A stretch of DNA of 64,000 nucleotides from AP-15 sp963797115 (lineage in GTDB: Bacteria > Pseudomonadota > Alphaproteobacteria > ATCC43930 > CGMCC-115725), in assembly GCA_963797115.1 (NCBI GenBank), contig CAWCOH010000002.1, positions 186,001 to 250,000 of the forward strand, given 5' to 3'. The notes under the pieces are model-generated. The model did no database searches. It worked only from the letters and a program-made list of their open reading frames with translations, and was not told the DNA's origin. This document shows, piece by piece, positions 28,706 to 38,308 of the stretch. The position numbers and the translations under genes were made by a program. Each line of letters starts with the position of its first letter. Position 1 is the stretch's first letter.

Positions 28706-29475
28706 CGGCGGTGCCGAGCTTCCACCTCAAGGACCAGGTCGCCTTGGTCACGGGTGCTTCGAGCGGGATTGGCCGCCACTTCGCCGAACTCCTCGCCACC
28801 GCCGGCGCCAAGGTGGTGCTCGCCGCACGACGAATGGACCCGCTCGTCGAAGCCGCTGGCGAGATCGAGGCGGACGGGGGCAGCTGCCTACCAGTCGCCT
28901 GCGATGTCACCAAGCAGGACAGCATCGTCCGCGCCATCGCCCAGGCCGAGGCAGTGCTCGGGCCGTTGTCGATCCTCGTCAACAATGCCGGGGTCGTGGT
29001 GTCGAAGCCGTTGTTCGAGCATACCGAGGCGGATTGGGATCACGTTGTCGACACCAACCTGAAAGGCGCCTGGCTGATGGCGCGCGAATTTGCTCATCAC
29101 CTCGTCGACCTGAAGCGGCCGGGCCGGATCATCAACATCACCTCGGTCTTGGGCTCCCGGACGATCGGACGGGTGCCGGCCTATTGCGCGGCCAAGGCCG
29201 GACTGACGCATTTGACCCAGGTGCTGGCGATCGAGCTGGCGCGCTACGGCATTCTCGTCAATGCGCTGGCGCCCGGCTATGTCGAGACCGATTTCAATCG
29301 CGATTTTTTTCAGACTGAGGCGGGCCGAAACCTGATCAGCCGCATTCCGTTGCGGCGCATCGGCCAAGCGGCGGATCTCGACGGGGCGCTGTTGTTCCTG
29401 GCCTCGCCAGCGAGCGCTTATGTGACCGGCGCGGTGATCGCCGTTGATGGCGGGCACGGCGTGGCACCGATCTGA
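28702..29475 (+). CDS. SDR-family oxidoreductase
   Basis: Short-chain dehydrogenase/reductase of 257 residues. It shows VTGASSGIGRHFAELLATAG near residue 17, the NNAG motif (LVNNAGVVVSKPL), the catalytic Ser in ITSVLGS, Y-x3-K in YCAAKAG, and a terminal GAVIAVDGGHG. The Arg-Arg after the second strand (LAARRMDPL) suggests NADP(H) use. Start GTG 28702 overlaps the stop of the acyl-CoA ligase (GTGA), pointing to a shared operon and perhaps a beta-oxidation-like or ketoacyl reduction role. Confidence 0.9.
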   Translation: MTAVPSFHLKDQVALVTGASSGIGRHFAELLATAGAKVVLAARRMDPLVEAAGEIEADGGSCLPVACDVTKQDSIVRAIAQAEAVLGPLSILVNNAGVVVSKPLFEHTEADWDHVVDTNLKGAWLMAREFAHHLVDLKRPGRIINITSVLGSRTIGRVPAYCAAKAGLTHLTQVLAIELARYGILVNALAPGYVETDFNRDFFQTEAGRNLISRIPLRRIGQAADLDGALLFLASPASAYVTGAVIAVDGGHGVAPI

Positions 29476-29546
29476 TGCGCGAAATCCGAAGTACTCGGGG
29501 GCCGACGGCTTCTGTTAGCCTCGCGGTCTCGTCTGGAGAATGAGCC

Positions 29547-30635
29547 GTGTCTCAATCCCGTGTCCGGCAAGCGATCGATGCCTTCGCCAAGGGCGAGATC
29601 GTCGTGGTCACCGATGATGACGACCGCGAAAATGAAGGAGATCTGATCCTCGCAGCGGCGCACGCGACGCCGGAGAAAATGGCTTTTATAGTCCGCAATA
29701 CTTCGGGCATCGTTTGCGCGCCGTTGACCGGGGAAATCGCGCGGCGCCTCGAACTGGCGCCGATGGTCGCCGACAGCGAGGCGATCCACGGGACCGCGTT
29801 CACCGTCTCGGTCGATTATCGCCATGGTACGACAACCGGCATCTCGGCCGATGACCGCACCGCAACGATCCGCAATCTGGCGAACGGCAATGCCGGCCGG
29901 TCGGATTTTGTACGTCCGGGCCACATCTTCCCTTTGATCGCCAGAGATGGCGGGGTGCTGATGCGCTCCGGCCATACCGAGGCGGCTATCGACCTGTGCC
30001 GTCTTGCCGGCATTGAGCCGGTGGCGGCGATATGCGAGTTGGTGAATGACGACGGCTCGGTGATGCGCGGGCCGCAGGTTGTCGAGTTCGCCAGCAAGCA
30101 TGGGCTGAAGCGCATGTCGGTGGCGCAGCTGATAGCCTATCGGCAGGCCCGAGAAAAGCTGGTGACTCGCGTGGCCGAATTTACCGTATCTAGCGCGGTG
30201 GGCGAGCTGACGGGCTATGCCTATGTGACGCCGTTCGACAAGGTCCATCACTACGCCTTCGTCTACGGTAACATCGGCGATGGCGCCGAGGTGCCGACGC
30301 GGCTCCATCGGGCCAACGTCCTCGAAGATGTCTTCGGCGGCGCCAAACCGATCCATGCCGCGCTGAGCCGGTTCAAGGCAGCAGGGCAGGGCGTCCTCGT
30401 CTATTTGCGCGATGGTACCTCCGGAGTGCCGACCTCGACGATTGGCGAGGAGGCTGCGACCAACTCGGAGCGCGAGCGCACCGTCCAATGGCGCGAGGTG
30501 GGTCTCGGCGCGCAAATTTTGCGGGACCTCAGAATCTCGTCGATTCAGCTCTTGGCGACGCGCTCGCGGACCTATGTCGGCCTCGGCGGCTTTGGGATAA
30601 AGATCACCAAAACCGAAGCACTCGAAGGCGATTAA
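29547..30635 (+). CDS. ribB: 3,4-dihydroxy-2-butanone 4-phosphate synthase with degenerate GTP cyclohydrolase II-like domain
   Basis: Makes the four-carbon unit of riboflavin from ribulose 5-phosphate. The N-terminal domain is complete: VVTDDDDRENEGDL, HGTAFTVSVDYRHGTTTGIS, DFVRPGHIFPL and RSGHTEAAIDL, with the metal and substrate acids in place. The C-terminal 150 residues have the GCH II fold (PTRLHRANVLEDVFG, LVYLRDG, GLGAQILRDL) but lack the zinc Cys found in true RibA (usually GDVFGSLRCDCG). The second activity is therefore unlikely, as in many alphaproteobacterial proteins of this layout. Start GTG 29547 follows TGGAGAATGA. No FMN riboswitch fits in the 70 bases upstream. Confidence 0.93.
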   Translation: MSQSRVRQAIDAFAKGEIVVVTDDDDRENEGDLILAAAHATPEKMAFIVRNTSGIVCAPLTGEIARRLELAPMVADSEAIHGTAFTVSVDYRHGTTTGISADDRTATIRNLANGNAGRSDFVRPGHIFPLIARDGGVLMRSGHTEAAIDLCRLAGIEPVAAICELVNDDGSVMRGPQVVEFASKHGLKRMSVAQLIAYRQAREKLVTRVAEFTVSSAVGELTGYAYVTPFDKVHHYAFVYGNIGDGAEVPTRLHRANVLEDVFGGAKPIHAALSRFKAAGQGVLVYLRDGTSGVPTSTIGEEAATNSERERTVQWREVGLGAQILRDLRISSIQLLATRSRTYVGLGGFGIKITKTEALEGD

Positions 30636-30644
30636 GCGAGCCCC

Positions 30645-31934
30645 ATGACCCCCACCTGGGCCAAGCTGCACTACGGCTGGGTCGTCGTTTGGGTCACCTT
30701 CGCGGCGCTGTTGGTTTCGGCCGGAATTCGCGCCGCGCCCGGCGTGCTGATCGTGCCGCTGGAGAGCGAATTTCACTGGTCGCGCGCGACGATTTCGTTC
30801 GCCGTCGGGGTCAACATCCTGCTCTATGGTCTGGTCGGCCCGTTCGCCGCGGCAATAATGGACCGCTTTGGCGTGCGCCGAACGTCGGCGCTAGCGTTGG
30901 CCTTGACCGCGGCCGGCGTCGCATTGAGCCCGCTGATGCGCCAATCCTGGCAGCTCGTCCTGCTCTGGGGCGTGGTCGTCGGCACGGGCTGCGGGGTCAT
31001 CGGCAGTTTCCTTGCCGCCTATGTTCCGGCGCGCTGGTTCCGCGCGCGCCAGGGGCTCGTCGTCGGCTTGCTGATGGCGGCCAACGCTGCGGGTCAGCTC
31101 GTCTTCCTGCCGACGATGGCGAGCCTCGTCGCGTATGCCGGTTGGCGGGTGATGTCGCTCGCGCTCGCCGGCACGGCTCTCGCTTTCGTCCCGCCGATTG
31201 TGCTGCTGATGCGCGATCGTCCGGAGGATCTTGGTCTGGCACCCTACGGCGCCGGCTCCGATCGCGCCGATCGCACCACACCGCCGCCTGACGGCAATCC
31301 AATGGCCGCCGCCTTTGGCGCGCTGGCTGCGGGGGCCGGCTCGCGCGATTTCTGGCTGATCGCCGGCAGCTATTTCATTTGCGGTGCATCGACCAACGGG
31401 CTGATCGGCACGCACCTGATCCCGGCCTGCGTCGATCACGGCTTGACCGAGGTGACGGGCGCAGGACTTCTCGCCGCAACCGGGGTGTTCAGCTTCATCG
31501 GCGGGACGCTGTCCGGCTGGCTCAGCGACCGATGGGACAATCGCCTGCTGCTCGCCTGGTATTACGGGTTGCGCGGTCTCTCCTTGCTCTACCTGCCGTT
31601 TGCCTTCGACATGTCGGTCTACGGGCTATCTCTGTTCAGCGTGTTTTACGGGCTCGACTGGATCGCCAGCGTGCCACCGACGGTGCGGCTCCTGACATGG
31701 GTCGTCGGCACCGAGCGGGCCGGGATCATGGTCGCCTGGATCACCGTCATCCATCAGCTGGGTGGTGCCGCCGCCGCCTATCTGGGCGGCGTGCTGCGGA
31801 TATCCTTCGGCAGCTATCTGGAGGCATTTCTGTTCGCGGGCCTGTTGTGCATCGGCGCCGCGGCGATGGCGCTGCTGATCGGGGCCGGCCGGCATCGCGC
31901 CCGGCCCGAGCCGGCCGCATTGCCGGCACAATGA
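30645..31934 (+). CDS. MFS transporter
   Basis: Major facilitator superfamily carrier of 429 residues with about twelve hydrophobic segments. It begins HYGWVVVWVTFAALLVSAGI. Loop motifs are FAAAIMDRFGVRRTSAL after helix 2 and GTLSGWLSDRWDNRLLL in the second half. It is similar in layout to the carrier at 18774 but in another subgroup. Nine bases after ribB and 39 before the dehydrogenase at 31974, so it may be co-transcribed with them. Substrate unknown. Confidence 0.88.
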   Translation: MTPTWAKLHYGWVVVWVTFAALLVSAGIRAAPGVLIVPLESEFHWSRATISFAVGVNILLYGLVGPFAAAIMDRFGVRRTSALALALTAAGVALSPLMRQSWQLVLLWGVVVGTGCGVIGSFLAAYVPARWFRARQGLVVGLLMAANAAGQLVFLPTMASLVAYAGWRVMSLALAGTALAFVPPIVLLMRDRPEDLGLAPYGAGSDRADRTTPPPDGNPMAAAFGALAAGAGSRDFWLIAGSYFICGASTNGLIGTHLIPACVDHGLTEVTGAGLLAATGVFSFIGGTLSGWLSDRWDNRLLLAWYYGLRGLSLLYLPFAFDMSVYGLSLFSVFYGLDWIASVPPTVRLLTWVVGTERAGIMVAWITVIHQLGGAAAAYLGGVLRISFGSYLEAFLFAGLLCIGAAAMALLIGAGRHRARPEPAALPAQ

Positions 31935-31973
31935 TCGTTCCGATAACCACCAAATCCTGGGAAGGGGGCGGCG

Positions 31974-32906
31974 ATGCGTCTCGGCTTTATCGGCACCGGC
32001 ACGATGGGCGCTGCGATGGCTGGGTGTCTGATCGATGCGGGCCACGACCTCGTCATCCATGATGTCCGGCCCGAGGCGACCGAGGCGCTCCGCGCGCGCG
32101 GGGCAGATGCGGCAGACAATGCTGCCGCGGCAGCGCGCCAGTGCGAGGCGGTGTTCACCTCGCTGCCAGGTCCGGCCGAGGTCGAGGCTACGGTGCTCGA
32201 TCCGGCAACCGGCGTCCTGGCGGGTTTGTCCGCGGGAGCTGCCTATATCGACATGACGACGAATGCCCCAGCCGTGGCGCGCCGGGTCGCCGCTGCTTGC
32301 CGCGCGCGCGGCGTGGATGCACTCGACGCCCCGGTCAGCGGGAGGCCGCCGGCAATGACCGTGATGGTGGGTGGCCCTGCCTCGGTCTTTGCCAAATACC
32401 GCCCGCTCCTCGAGGCGATGGCCGGCAACATCTTCCACGTCGGGGAGACGGGAGCCGGCTGCACCGCCAAGCTCGTCACCCAGTATCTCGGTTACACCAA
32501 TTTCGTTGCCGCCCTCGAAGGCATGCTGATCGGCGCCAAGGCCGGGATCGACCTCGGTGTGCTTGCCCGCATCGTGCCGCTGAGCGCCGGCGCCAGCCGC
32601 ACCTTCGACAACATCCCACGCTCGGTGTTGAGCGGCGCTTTCACCGCCGGCGGCACCCTCGACATCGTCGCCAAGGATTTGCAGCTCGCCTGCGATCTGG
32701 CGCGCGAGGTCAATGCGCCCGGGCATCTCGGCCTCCTCGCGCACGACGTGCTGAACCGCGCCCAGGCGCAGGGCTGGGGGCCGCAGGGCTTTCCGGTTGC
32801 CGCCAAGATCCTCGAGGCGATGGCCGGCTGCGAGCTGCGCGCGCCGCCGGTCGAGAACATCGCCGGTTACCAGGCGGAGGACCCACGCCGCACGCGGAGC
32901 CGCTGA
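31974..32906 (+). CDS. NAD(P)-dependent beta-hydroxyacid dehydrogenase (3-hydroxyisobutyrate dehydrogenase-like)
   Basis: A 310-residue member of the 6-phosphogluconate/3-hydroxyisobutyrate dehydrogenase group, oxidising a beta-hydroxyacid with NAD(P). Visible are the dinucleotide fold GFIGTGTMGAAMAGCL, the substrate-binding DAPVSGRPPAMTVMVGG and the catalytic Lys segment GAGCTAKLVTQYLGY (usually G-x3-K-x3-N). The usual Asn after the catalytic Lys appears as Tyr or Leu here, and this deserves a check. ATG 31974 has a GAAGGGGG ribosome binding site. The exact substrate is not determinable. Confidence 0.87.
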   Translation: MRLGFIGTGTMGAAMAGCLIDAGHDLVIHDVRPEATEALRARGADAADNAAAAARQCEAVFTSLPGPAEVEATVLDPATGVLAGLSAGAAYIDMTTNAPAVARRVAAACRARGVDALDAPVSGRPPAMTVMVGGPASVFAKYRPLLEAMAGNIFHVGETGAGCTAKLVTQYLGYTNFVAALEGMLIGAKAGIDLGVLARIVPLSAGASRTFDNIPRSVLSGAFTAGGTLDIVAKDLQLACDLAREVNAPGHLGLLAHDVLNRAQAQGWGPQGFPVAAKILEAMAGCELRAPPVENIAGYQAEDPRRTRSR

Positions 32907-32998
32907 GATTCTCCGGGCCGGTCGGCCGACCGCAATCACCGATTGACCCGATTGTTGCGCGTCCCGCCATCTGCAGCCGATCTGCAGCAAAATCTCTC

Positions 32999-33508
32999 TT
33001 ATGGGTTGTAGAGCCACCCCGGACCGGCGCCGTTCAGGCCGGTTGCGGAGCCCGAGTGGTCGGAGCAGTCAGCCTCGACCAGCTGCAGACGCCGCTCGAA
33101 GTCGCTGGTCTCGATCGCCCGCACAAAAGTGTCAACCACCGCCGCGATCGTCGCCGCCTCGCCTGGCGTGATCATGCCGCCGGCTAGCGCCGAGGTCACC
33201 GCCTTCATCGCAGGGGCGATATCGGCCGCACTCTCGATTGGCGGCAAGGCGAATTTCACGGTGCGTTCGCGGCACTGCGGCAGGACGCGCTCCATGCACA
33301 GCCGCAACGCGGTCGGGTCGCCGACGAGCGCCAGCTCGACGGCCTTGCGGGTCAACGCCTCGGCCTCGCCCGCGAGCAATGCCCCGGCCGCGATCGTCGT
33401 CTTGTTGCGGCAGCCGACCCGGCGGCCGAGGGGATTGCCCGACCGGCCCTTCTCGAATGGCCGTCCGCGCACCTTCTTCGGCGGATTCATTGTAAGTCCA
33501 TCCGTCAT
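32999..33508 (-). CDS. DUF5681 family protein
   Basis: A 169-residue basic protein of the DUF5681 type. The N-terminal motif RGRPFEKGRSGNPLGRRVGC followed by RNKTT is diagnostic (usually KGQSGNPAGRPKGARNKTT). The rest is helical with LRLCMERVLPQCRERTVKFALP. Such proteins are small-terminase-like or phage-associated and often occur in mobile regions. The ATG at 33508 is chosen because AAGGAG lies six bases before it. Divergent from a ParB-like gene. Function unknown. Confidence 0.78.
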   Translation of the reverse strand: MTDGLTMNPPKKVRGRPFEKGRSGNPLGRRVGCRNKTTIAAGALLAGEAEALTRKAVELALVGDPTALRLCMERVLPQCRERTVKFALPPIESAADIAPAMKAVTSALAGGMITPGEAATIAAVVDTFVRAIETSDFERRLQLVEADCSDHSGSATGLNGAGPGWLYNP

Positions 33509-33934
33509 TGTCATCTCCTTGGTCCGACGCGCGGGCCATGCCGGCAACCGCTCTGGGTCGGGAGCATGCTCTGCGAAGTTGGCAATTTAATGGTCGTCAT
33601 CACCACAATATAGCGAGAATAAGATGCGAGTTTGGATTTACAGCGGCTTTACCCGTTGTGGATGAAGTTCAGGTTCGTCGAAGTCGGGCCAGTGGAAGCC
33701 GAGAAGGCTCCGCACAGCGATATCGGAGCCTAGTGTTCAGAGCTAATGAAGGGGTTCATCCGAGTGGCAGAGGAAAATGGAGACATCAAAAATCCTGCCA
33801 CACCGGCGAAGGCCGGTGCCCACGGGAGAACTGGGTCCCGACCCTCGGCGGGAAGACGAAGAGGGGTTGATTGATATGGGTATAACAATTCTCATATTGA
33901 CAATACAGGATGGGTCTGATAATATGCCTCGATC
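33509..33934. other. Divergent intergenic region with a short palindrome
   Basis: About 425 bases between the DUF5681 and ParB-like genes, less GC-rich than its surroundings around 33590-33620 and 33870-33910. ACCGGCGAAGGCCGGT near 33801 is a near-palindrome within a sequence of the dispersed CCGGCGAAGGCCGG kind common in alphaproteobacteria. No gene recognised. Confidence 0.4.
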
Positions 33935-34567
33935 ATGGCCCATCACCTCAGGAAACCCAAAGCGGAGCCCCGCCCGCCCTTGACGGTTGTGTGGCGGCGG
34001 ATCGAGGTGCTGCGTCCGGACCCGGCAAGTCCACGCTCGCACAGCCCCACGCAGATCCGCGCGCTGGCCCGCAGCATCACCATCTTCGGCTTCAACGTAC
34101 CGATCCTCGTCGATCCGACAATGCGGATCATTGCCGGGCATGGCCGGTTGCTGGCAGCACGGGAGCTCGGGTGGCGCGAGGTACCGACCATCCTCCTCGC
34201 CCATCTCAGTGAAGCCAAAGCGCGCGCCTTCATGATCGCCGACAACCGCGTCGCCGAGGGGGCTGGATGGAACACCGGGCTGTTGCTGGCGCAGCTGACT
34301 GAGCTGTCGCTGGTCGAGCCTGATTTGGCTATCGAGGCGACCGGGTTTGAGCAGGAAGGGATCGACCTGCAACTAGCCTCCAGCCCCAGCAGTGCGCGCA
34401 AGCGGAGCCGCCGCTCAGCCCTGGTCACCGTCCCGCCCAGGCCGCCACCAGCCCCCGTCAGCAAGGCGGAGGAGGCGTCTGATGCCGACGAGGGCGAGAG
34501 ACCGTTTCCTCAATCCGAGGCGACGGTCGCGCCCCCCGCCCTCATGCCGGCTGGAGCACGTGGATGA
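33935..34567 (+). CDS. ParB N-terminal domain protein
   Basis: A 210-residue protein with a ParB/Srx-like domain: SPTQIRALARSITIFGFNVP, LVDPTMRIIAGHGRLLAARELG and a tail ADNRVAEGAGWN with TGFEQEGIDL. This subtype usually forms the N-terminus of phage or mobile-element DNA methyltransferases, in which a methylase follows. Here the methylase part is missing, and the C-terminal 80 residues are a Pro/Ser/Arg-rich low-complexity stretch. It may be a truncated or stand-alone version. The 3' end overlaps the convergent monooxygenase gene by 26 bases. Confidence 0.78.
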   Translation: MAHHLRKPKAEPRPPLTVVWRRIEVLRPDPASPRSHSPTQIRALARSITIFGFNVPILVDPTMRIIAGHGRLLAARELGWREVPTILLAHLSEAKARAFMIADNRVAEGAGWNTGLLLAQLTELSLVEPDLAIEATGFEQEGIDLQLASSPSSARKRSRRSALVTVPPRPPPAPVSKAEEASDADEGERPFPQSEATVAPPALMPAGARG

Positions 34568-34850
34568 CGCGGCTGGCGATCATCTCCCGGGTCTTGGCCG
34601 CGTAGGCGGCCATGTGAGGCGAGGTCGCGTGCGCCCTCAGCGCCTCGGGGCTTTCCCATTTCTCGATCACGACAAAGGTGTTGGGGCCGAATTTGGTCTG
34701 GAAGCTGCCGATCCCCTCGGCATCGGTCGTCGGACCGTATTCGATGCAGCCCTTCTCGGCGTGAACGGCGGGCATATTGGCGCGGAATTCCGTAAGGATA
34801 GTTTCGCGCATCCCGGATTTGGCGGTGATGATGGCGACGATGTGAATCAT
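34542..34850 (-). CDS. Antibiotic biosynthesis monooxygenase (ABM) domain protein
   Basis: A 102-residue dimeric alpha+beta barrel protein of the YgiN/ABM type. It reads IHIVAIITAKSGMRETILTE, a conserved E/H-containing loop EKGCIEYGPTTD, FVVIEKWESPEALRAHATSP and HMAAYA. Members act on quinols or polyketide-like aromatic rings without cofactor, or have no known activity. ATG 34850 follows GGAGGGGAAG. Two other small barrel-fold genes follow on the same strand upstream. Confidence 0.85.
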   Translation of the reverse strand: MIHIVAIITAKSGMRETILTEFRANMPAVHAEKGCIEYGPTTDAEGIGSFQTKFGPNTFVVIEKWESPEALRAHATSPHMAAYAAKTREMIASRVIHVLQPA

Positions 34851-34864
34851 GTCTTCCCCTCCCG

Positions 34865-35173
34865 TCAGGCGATGCGCTCGAAGACGCTGTGATGGCGGCT
34901 GGTCGCGAGCGGCCGGATCTTTGTCGCCCAGTCGCCATAAGCACCGGCCTTTTCCCAGGCGGCACTCTTCAGCACATCGGGCAAATCGAGTTCGTAAATC
35001 GTCAGATAGCGCTGCATGCCCGGCACAGTCGAATGCTCGAGCCGATAACGCGCCGCAGAGCGCACCCCCGGCACCTTCGACAAGGTCGGAAAATGCTCTG
35101 TATCGTAGACGCGGTTGAACTCGGCCTCGTGCTCGGCAGGGATGTCGAGTTGCACGACAAAAGCGTGGGTCAT
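34865..35173 (-). CDS. Small dimeric-barrel protein, DUF4286/EthD-like, copy 1
   Basis: A 102-residue protein starting HAFVVQLDIPAEHEAEFNRV, with a ferredoxin-like barrel pattern (VPGVRSAARYRLEHS, YLTIYELD). It closely matches its upstream neighbour at 35199-35507, pointing to a tandem duplication. ATG 35173 follows AGGAGCGA. Barrel-fold proteins of this size act as small-molecule-binding or degrading enzymes, but no function can be read. Confidence 0.72.
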   Translation of the reverse strand: MTHAFVVQLDIPAEHEAEFNRVYDTEHFPTLSKVPGVRSAARYRLEHSTVPGMQRYLTIYELDLPDVLKSAAWEKAGAYGDWATKIRPLATSRHHSVFERIA

Positions 35174-35198
35174 GACGGTCGCTCCTCCTCGCTCGGGG

Positions 35199-35507
35199 TC
35201 AGGCGATCTTGCAAAAGACGCTGTGCTGGCGGTTGGTCGTGTGCGGCCGGATCTTGGGCTTCCATTCGCCGAGGTCGGACGCTTGCTGCCAGGCCGGACT
35301 GTCGATGATCTCCGCCCGATCGACCTCGTAGATCGCCAGATAGCGGGGCATCGTCGGGATCGTCGAATGATCTAGGCGGTAGCGCGCACAGGACCGCACG
35401 CCGGGAACTTTGAGGATCGTCGGCACGTGATCCTCGTCATAAATGCGGTTGAATTCCGCTTCGAGATGCTGCGGAATGTCCATTTGCACGACATAGACGT
35501 ATGACAC
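35199..35507 (-). CDS. Small dimeric-barrel protein, DUF4286/EthD-like, copy 2
   Basis: A 102-residue paralogue of the gene just downstream. It shares VQMDIP, AEFNRIYDEDHVPTILKVPG, YRLDHSTIP and the terminal RQHSVFCKIA against RHHSVFERIA. Both have equal length and end in the same motif. The start is a GTG at 35507 with CAGGGAG upstream. Together with the ABM gene it forms a three-gene set of small barrel proteins. Confidence 0.72.
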   Translation of the reverse strand: MSYVYVVQMDIPQHLEAEFNRIYDEDHVPTILKVPGVRSCARYRLDHSTIPTMPRYLAIYEVDRAEIIDSPAWQQASDLGEWKPKIRPHTTNRQHSVFCKIA

Positions 35508-35605
35508 GGCACTGCTCCCTGCGGATCTGGAAGCCGCCAGATTAGGCGATATGGGCTGTGATCACGATGGGATTTCCGCCATGCGGGGCGGTGTCTTTGG
35601 GGAAC

Positions 35606-37493
35606 TCAGATCTCGATCTGGCCGCCGAGCTCGACGACACGATTGGGCGGAATGCGGAAGAACTCGGTTGCGTCGAGCATATTGTTGGTCATCACACTGA
35701 AAAGCCGGTCGCGCCAGCGCCAGAAATTGGCGCCGCGCGAGCGCGGCCGCACCCTCTCGCGACCAATGATGAAGGAGGTTTCCATCAGGCTGAAACGCAG
35801 GCCGCCGACCCGGCATTGCGCCAGCGCGCGCAGGATGTTCGGCTCATCCATAAAGCCGTAGCGGATGCGGATCGTGTAGAAGCCCTTTCCGAGCTCGCCG
35901 ATCTCCAGGCGCTGCTCCTCGGGCACATGCGGCACGTCTTCGGTGTGCACTTGCATCATCACGACGCGCTCGTGCAGCACCTTGTAATGCTTGAGCGCGT
36001 GAAGAAGCGCGGCGGGGGCATGCCCGAGGTCGCGGGTCATGAAGATCGCCGCTCCCGGTACTCGTGGCGGCTTATCGGGGCCGAGCCCTTCGACGAATTG
36101 ATGCAGTGGCAGCGCGTCGCGGGCGCGCAGCTCGGTGAGCAGGCGCCGACCGCGCCACCACGTCAACATTACGGCAAAGAGCACGCCACCGATCGTCAGC
36201 GGGAACCAACCGCCCTCGGCAATCTTCAGCAAGTTGGCGCCAAAAAACGAGAGATCGACCACTAGGAACAACAAAAAGAGCGGCACCAGCCGCCATAGGG
36301 GCCATTTTGCGCCCAGCCAAAAAAAGGTGAAGGCGAGCACGGTGTCGACCGTCATCGTACCGGTTACCGCAATGCCGTAGGCCCCGCCAAGCGCGTCGGA
36401 AGAACGGAAGCCGAGCACCGTCACAACGACCGCAACGAGCAATATCCAGTTCATCGCGGGCACATAGACCTGGCCGATCGTCTCCTCCGAGGTGTGCCGA
36501 ATCTGCAGGCGGGGGAGATAACCCAGCTGCACCGCCTGACGGGTCAGCGAAAAAGCCCCGGAAATCACCGCCTGCGAGGCAATTACCGTGGCGGTCGAGG
36601 CGAGCCCGACCAGCGGGTACACCGCCCAGTCGGGGGCAAGAAGGAAGAACGGGTTCTCGACCGCCCCCGGATCGGCCAGAAGAAGCGCCCCCTGTCCGAA
36701 ATAATTCAGCAGCAAAGCCGGAAATACGAAGCGCAGCCAGCCCCGTCGAATGGGCGCCGGCCCGAAATGCCCCATATCGGCGTAAAGGGCCTCCGCTCCG
36801 GTCACCGCCAGAACGACCGAGCCGAGCAGGATGAAGGCTTGCTCGGGGTCGATTACGATCAGATCAATCGCATAAAGCGGGTCGAGGGCCTTAAGGATCG
36901 CCGGCTTGCGCGCGATCTCGACAAGACCGAGCAGCCCAATCGTGCCGAACCACAGGATAATGATTGGGCCGAAAAAACCCCCGACGCGGCCCGTCCCGTG
37001 GCGCTGCAGCACAAACAGCGCAATGAGCACGGCGAGCGTCAGCGGCAGTACATAGGGTTCAAGCGCAGGTGTCGCGACCTTGAGGCCCTCGACTGCGCTC
37101 AGCACCGAAATCGACGGCGTCAGCACGCCGTCGCCAAAGAACAGCGCGAAGTCCAAAAAGGCCAGCCCAGAGAATCCAACGCGAGCCACTGGCGCCGGCG
37201 GCGCGGAGGGCCAAGACCGTCAGGGCGAGGATCCCGCCCTCGCCTCGATTGTCGGCGCGCATTAGCACGATCACGTATTTGAGCGTGACGACGAGCATCA
37301 GAGCCCAGGCGATCATCGAAAGAACGCCGAAAACGCGCGGCTCGCTGACGCTGGCAACGTGAGAAAAACACTGTCTAACGGCATAAAGGGGCGAGGTGCC
37401 GATGTCGCCGTATACGACGCCGAGTGCCGCGACGGTCAGGTTTTGACTAACCGTTCGCGGATTCTCCGTTTGAATTACGGCCGCATTCGGCAT
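35606..37493 (-). CDS. kup: Low-affinity potassium uptake protein Kup, frameshifted as sequenced
   Basis: Inner-membrane K+/H+ symporter of about 628 residues with some twelve membrane segments and a soluble C-terminal domain. The N-terminal part, from the ATG at 37493, has the Kup signature ALGVVYGDIGTSPLYAVRQC and NRGEGGILALTVLAL. The main frame, read to 35606, has FFGDGVLTPSISVLSAVEGL, GFFGPIIILWFGTIG and MNWILLVAVV. A single extra base between about 37145 and 37160, where the frame passes AGLFGLRA to ALFFGDG, separates the two parts. Family length and motifs are otherwise normal, so a sequence error is likely. Confidence 0.88.
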
Positions 37494-38201
37494 GGGTGAG
37501 CTCGATCGATTCGACTAGCCGACATCGCGCTCGCGGTCCGGGGTTCTCCCCGGCGCATGAAGGATCCGCCAGGCGGGCTGGAACCGTCTCGCCGGTGGAG
37601 GTCGCCCCGCCATGCGGGCGTATCAAGCATCAAACGTGGGTCAGACTTACTCGCACAACACTCTTCGTCGGGGTGTCGTTCGCGCGGGCCGAAATCTCGA
37701 CGGAGCCGGAACCCAATCCACCGGCCGGCATCCGATTTTATCGATTAGTGGAAGTGTAGCGCTCGCACGTCAAGAACGCATCACCCGATCGCGAGGCCGC
37801 CGCGGCGCTCAGTCCGGAAAGAGATGGCCGGCGCGGGTTGAATTCGAGGGTTCGGCGCCGCTCGCAGGTCACACCTATCATCCGAGTTACCGGCGCTGCT
37901 GGCTCACCGCAGGCGGTGGTTGGCCGTCTCCATCGCGCCTCGGTTGGTTCGTGGAGCAGGGGGTCGCTGTCGAGGGGTCATCACGGACAACGCTTCGGCC
38001 TGTCCCAGCACGCCCCTCCGAGCAGCGCTCGCGGCAGCTGGCCTGAAAAACAAGGCACGAAGCCCATACACGCCCACGGGGTGATGGGCAGCTTCGCATG
38101 GATCCTCTGACCCGGCTTCGACATTTCGGGCGTTTCGCCCCCTGGGAGGGAGCCGCTATCGACAAGCGAGGGGTGCTTTGCTATAGAGCGCGCCCCGCGA
38201 C
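37494..38201. other. Intergenic region, nothing recognised
   Basis: About 700 bases between kup and the tRNA gene. Open frames on both strands have no recognisable family pattern and are Arg/Ser/Pro-rich, as expected of random GC-rich sequence. The last 40 bases should carry the tRNA promoter. I saw no insertion sequence ends. Confidence 0.4.
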
Positions 38202-38277
<76 letters not shown>

Positions 38278-38308
38278 CCGCTGGAGTGTACATCACAATC
38301 TGTTGCGA

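Noticed and set aside
29476..29546. FMN riboswitch before ribB
   Set aside because: Only about 70 bases separate the genes, and the conserved RFN element is not present.
37496..38165. Several open frames in the 700-base gap before tRNA-Lys
   Set aside because: Composition is random for GC-rich DNA. No ribosome binding sites or domain patterns are evident.
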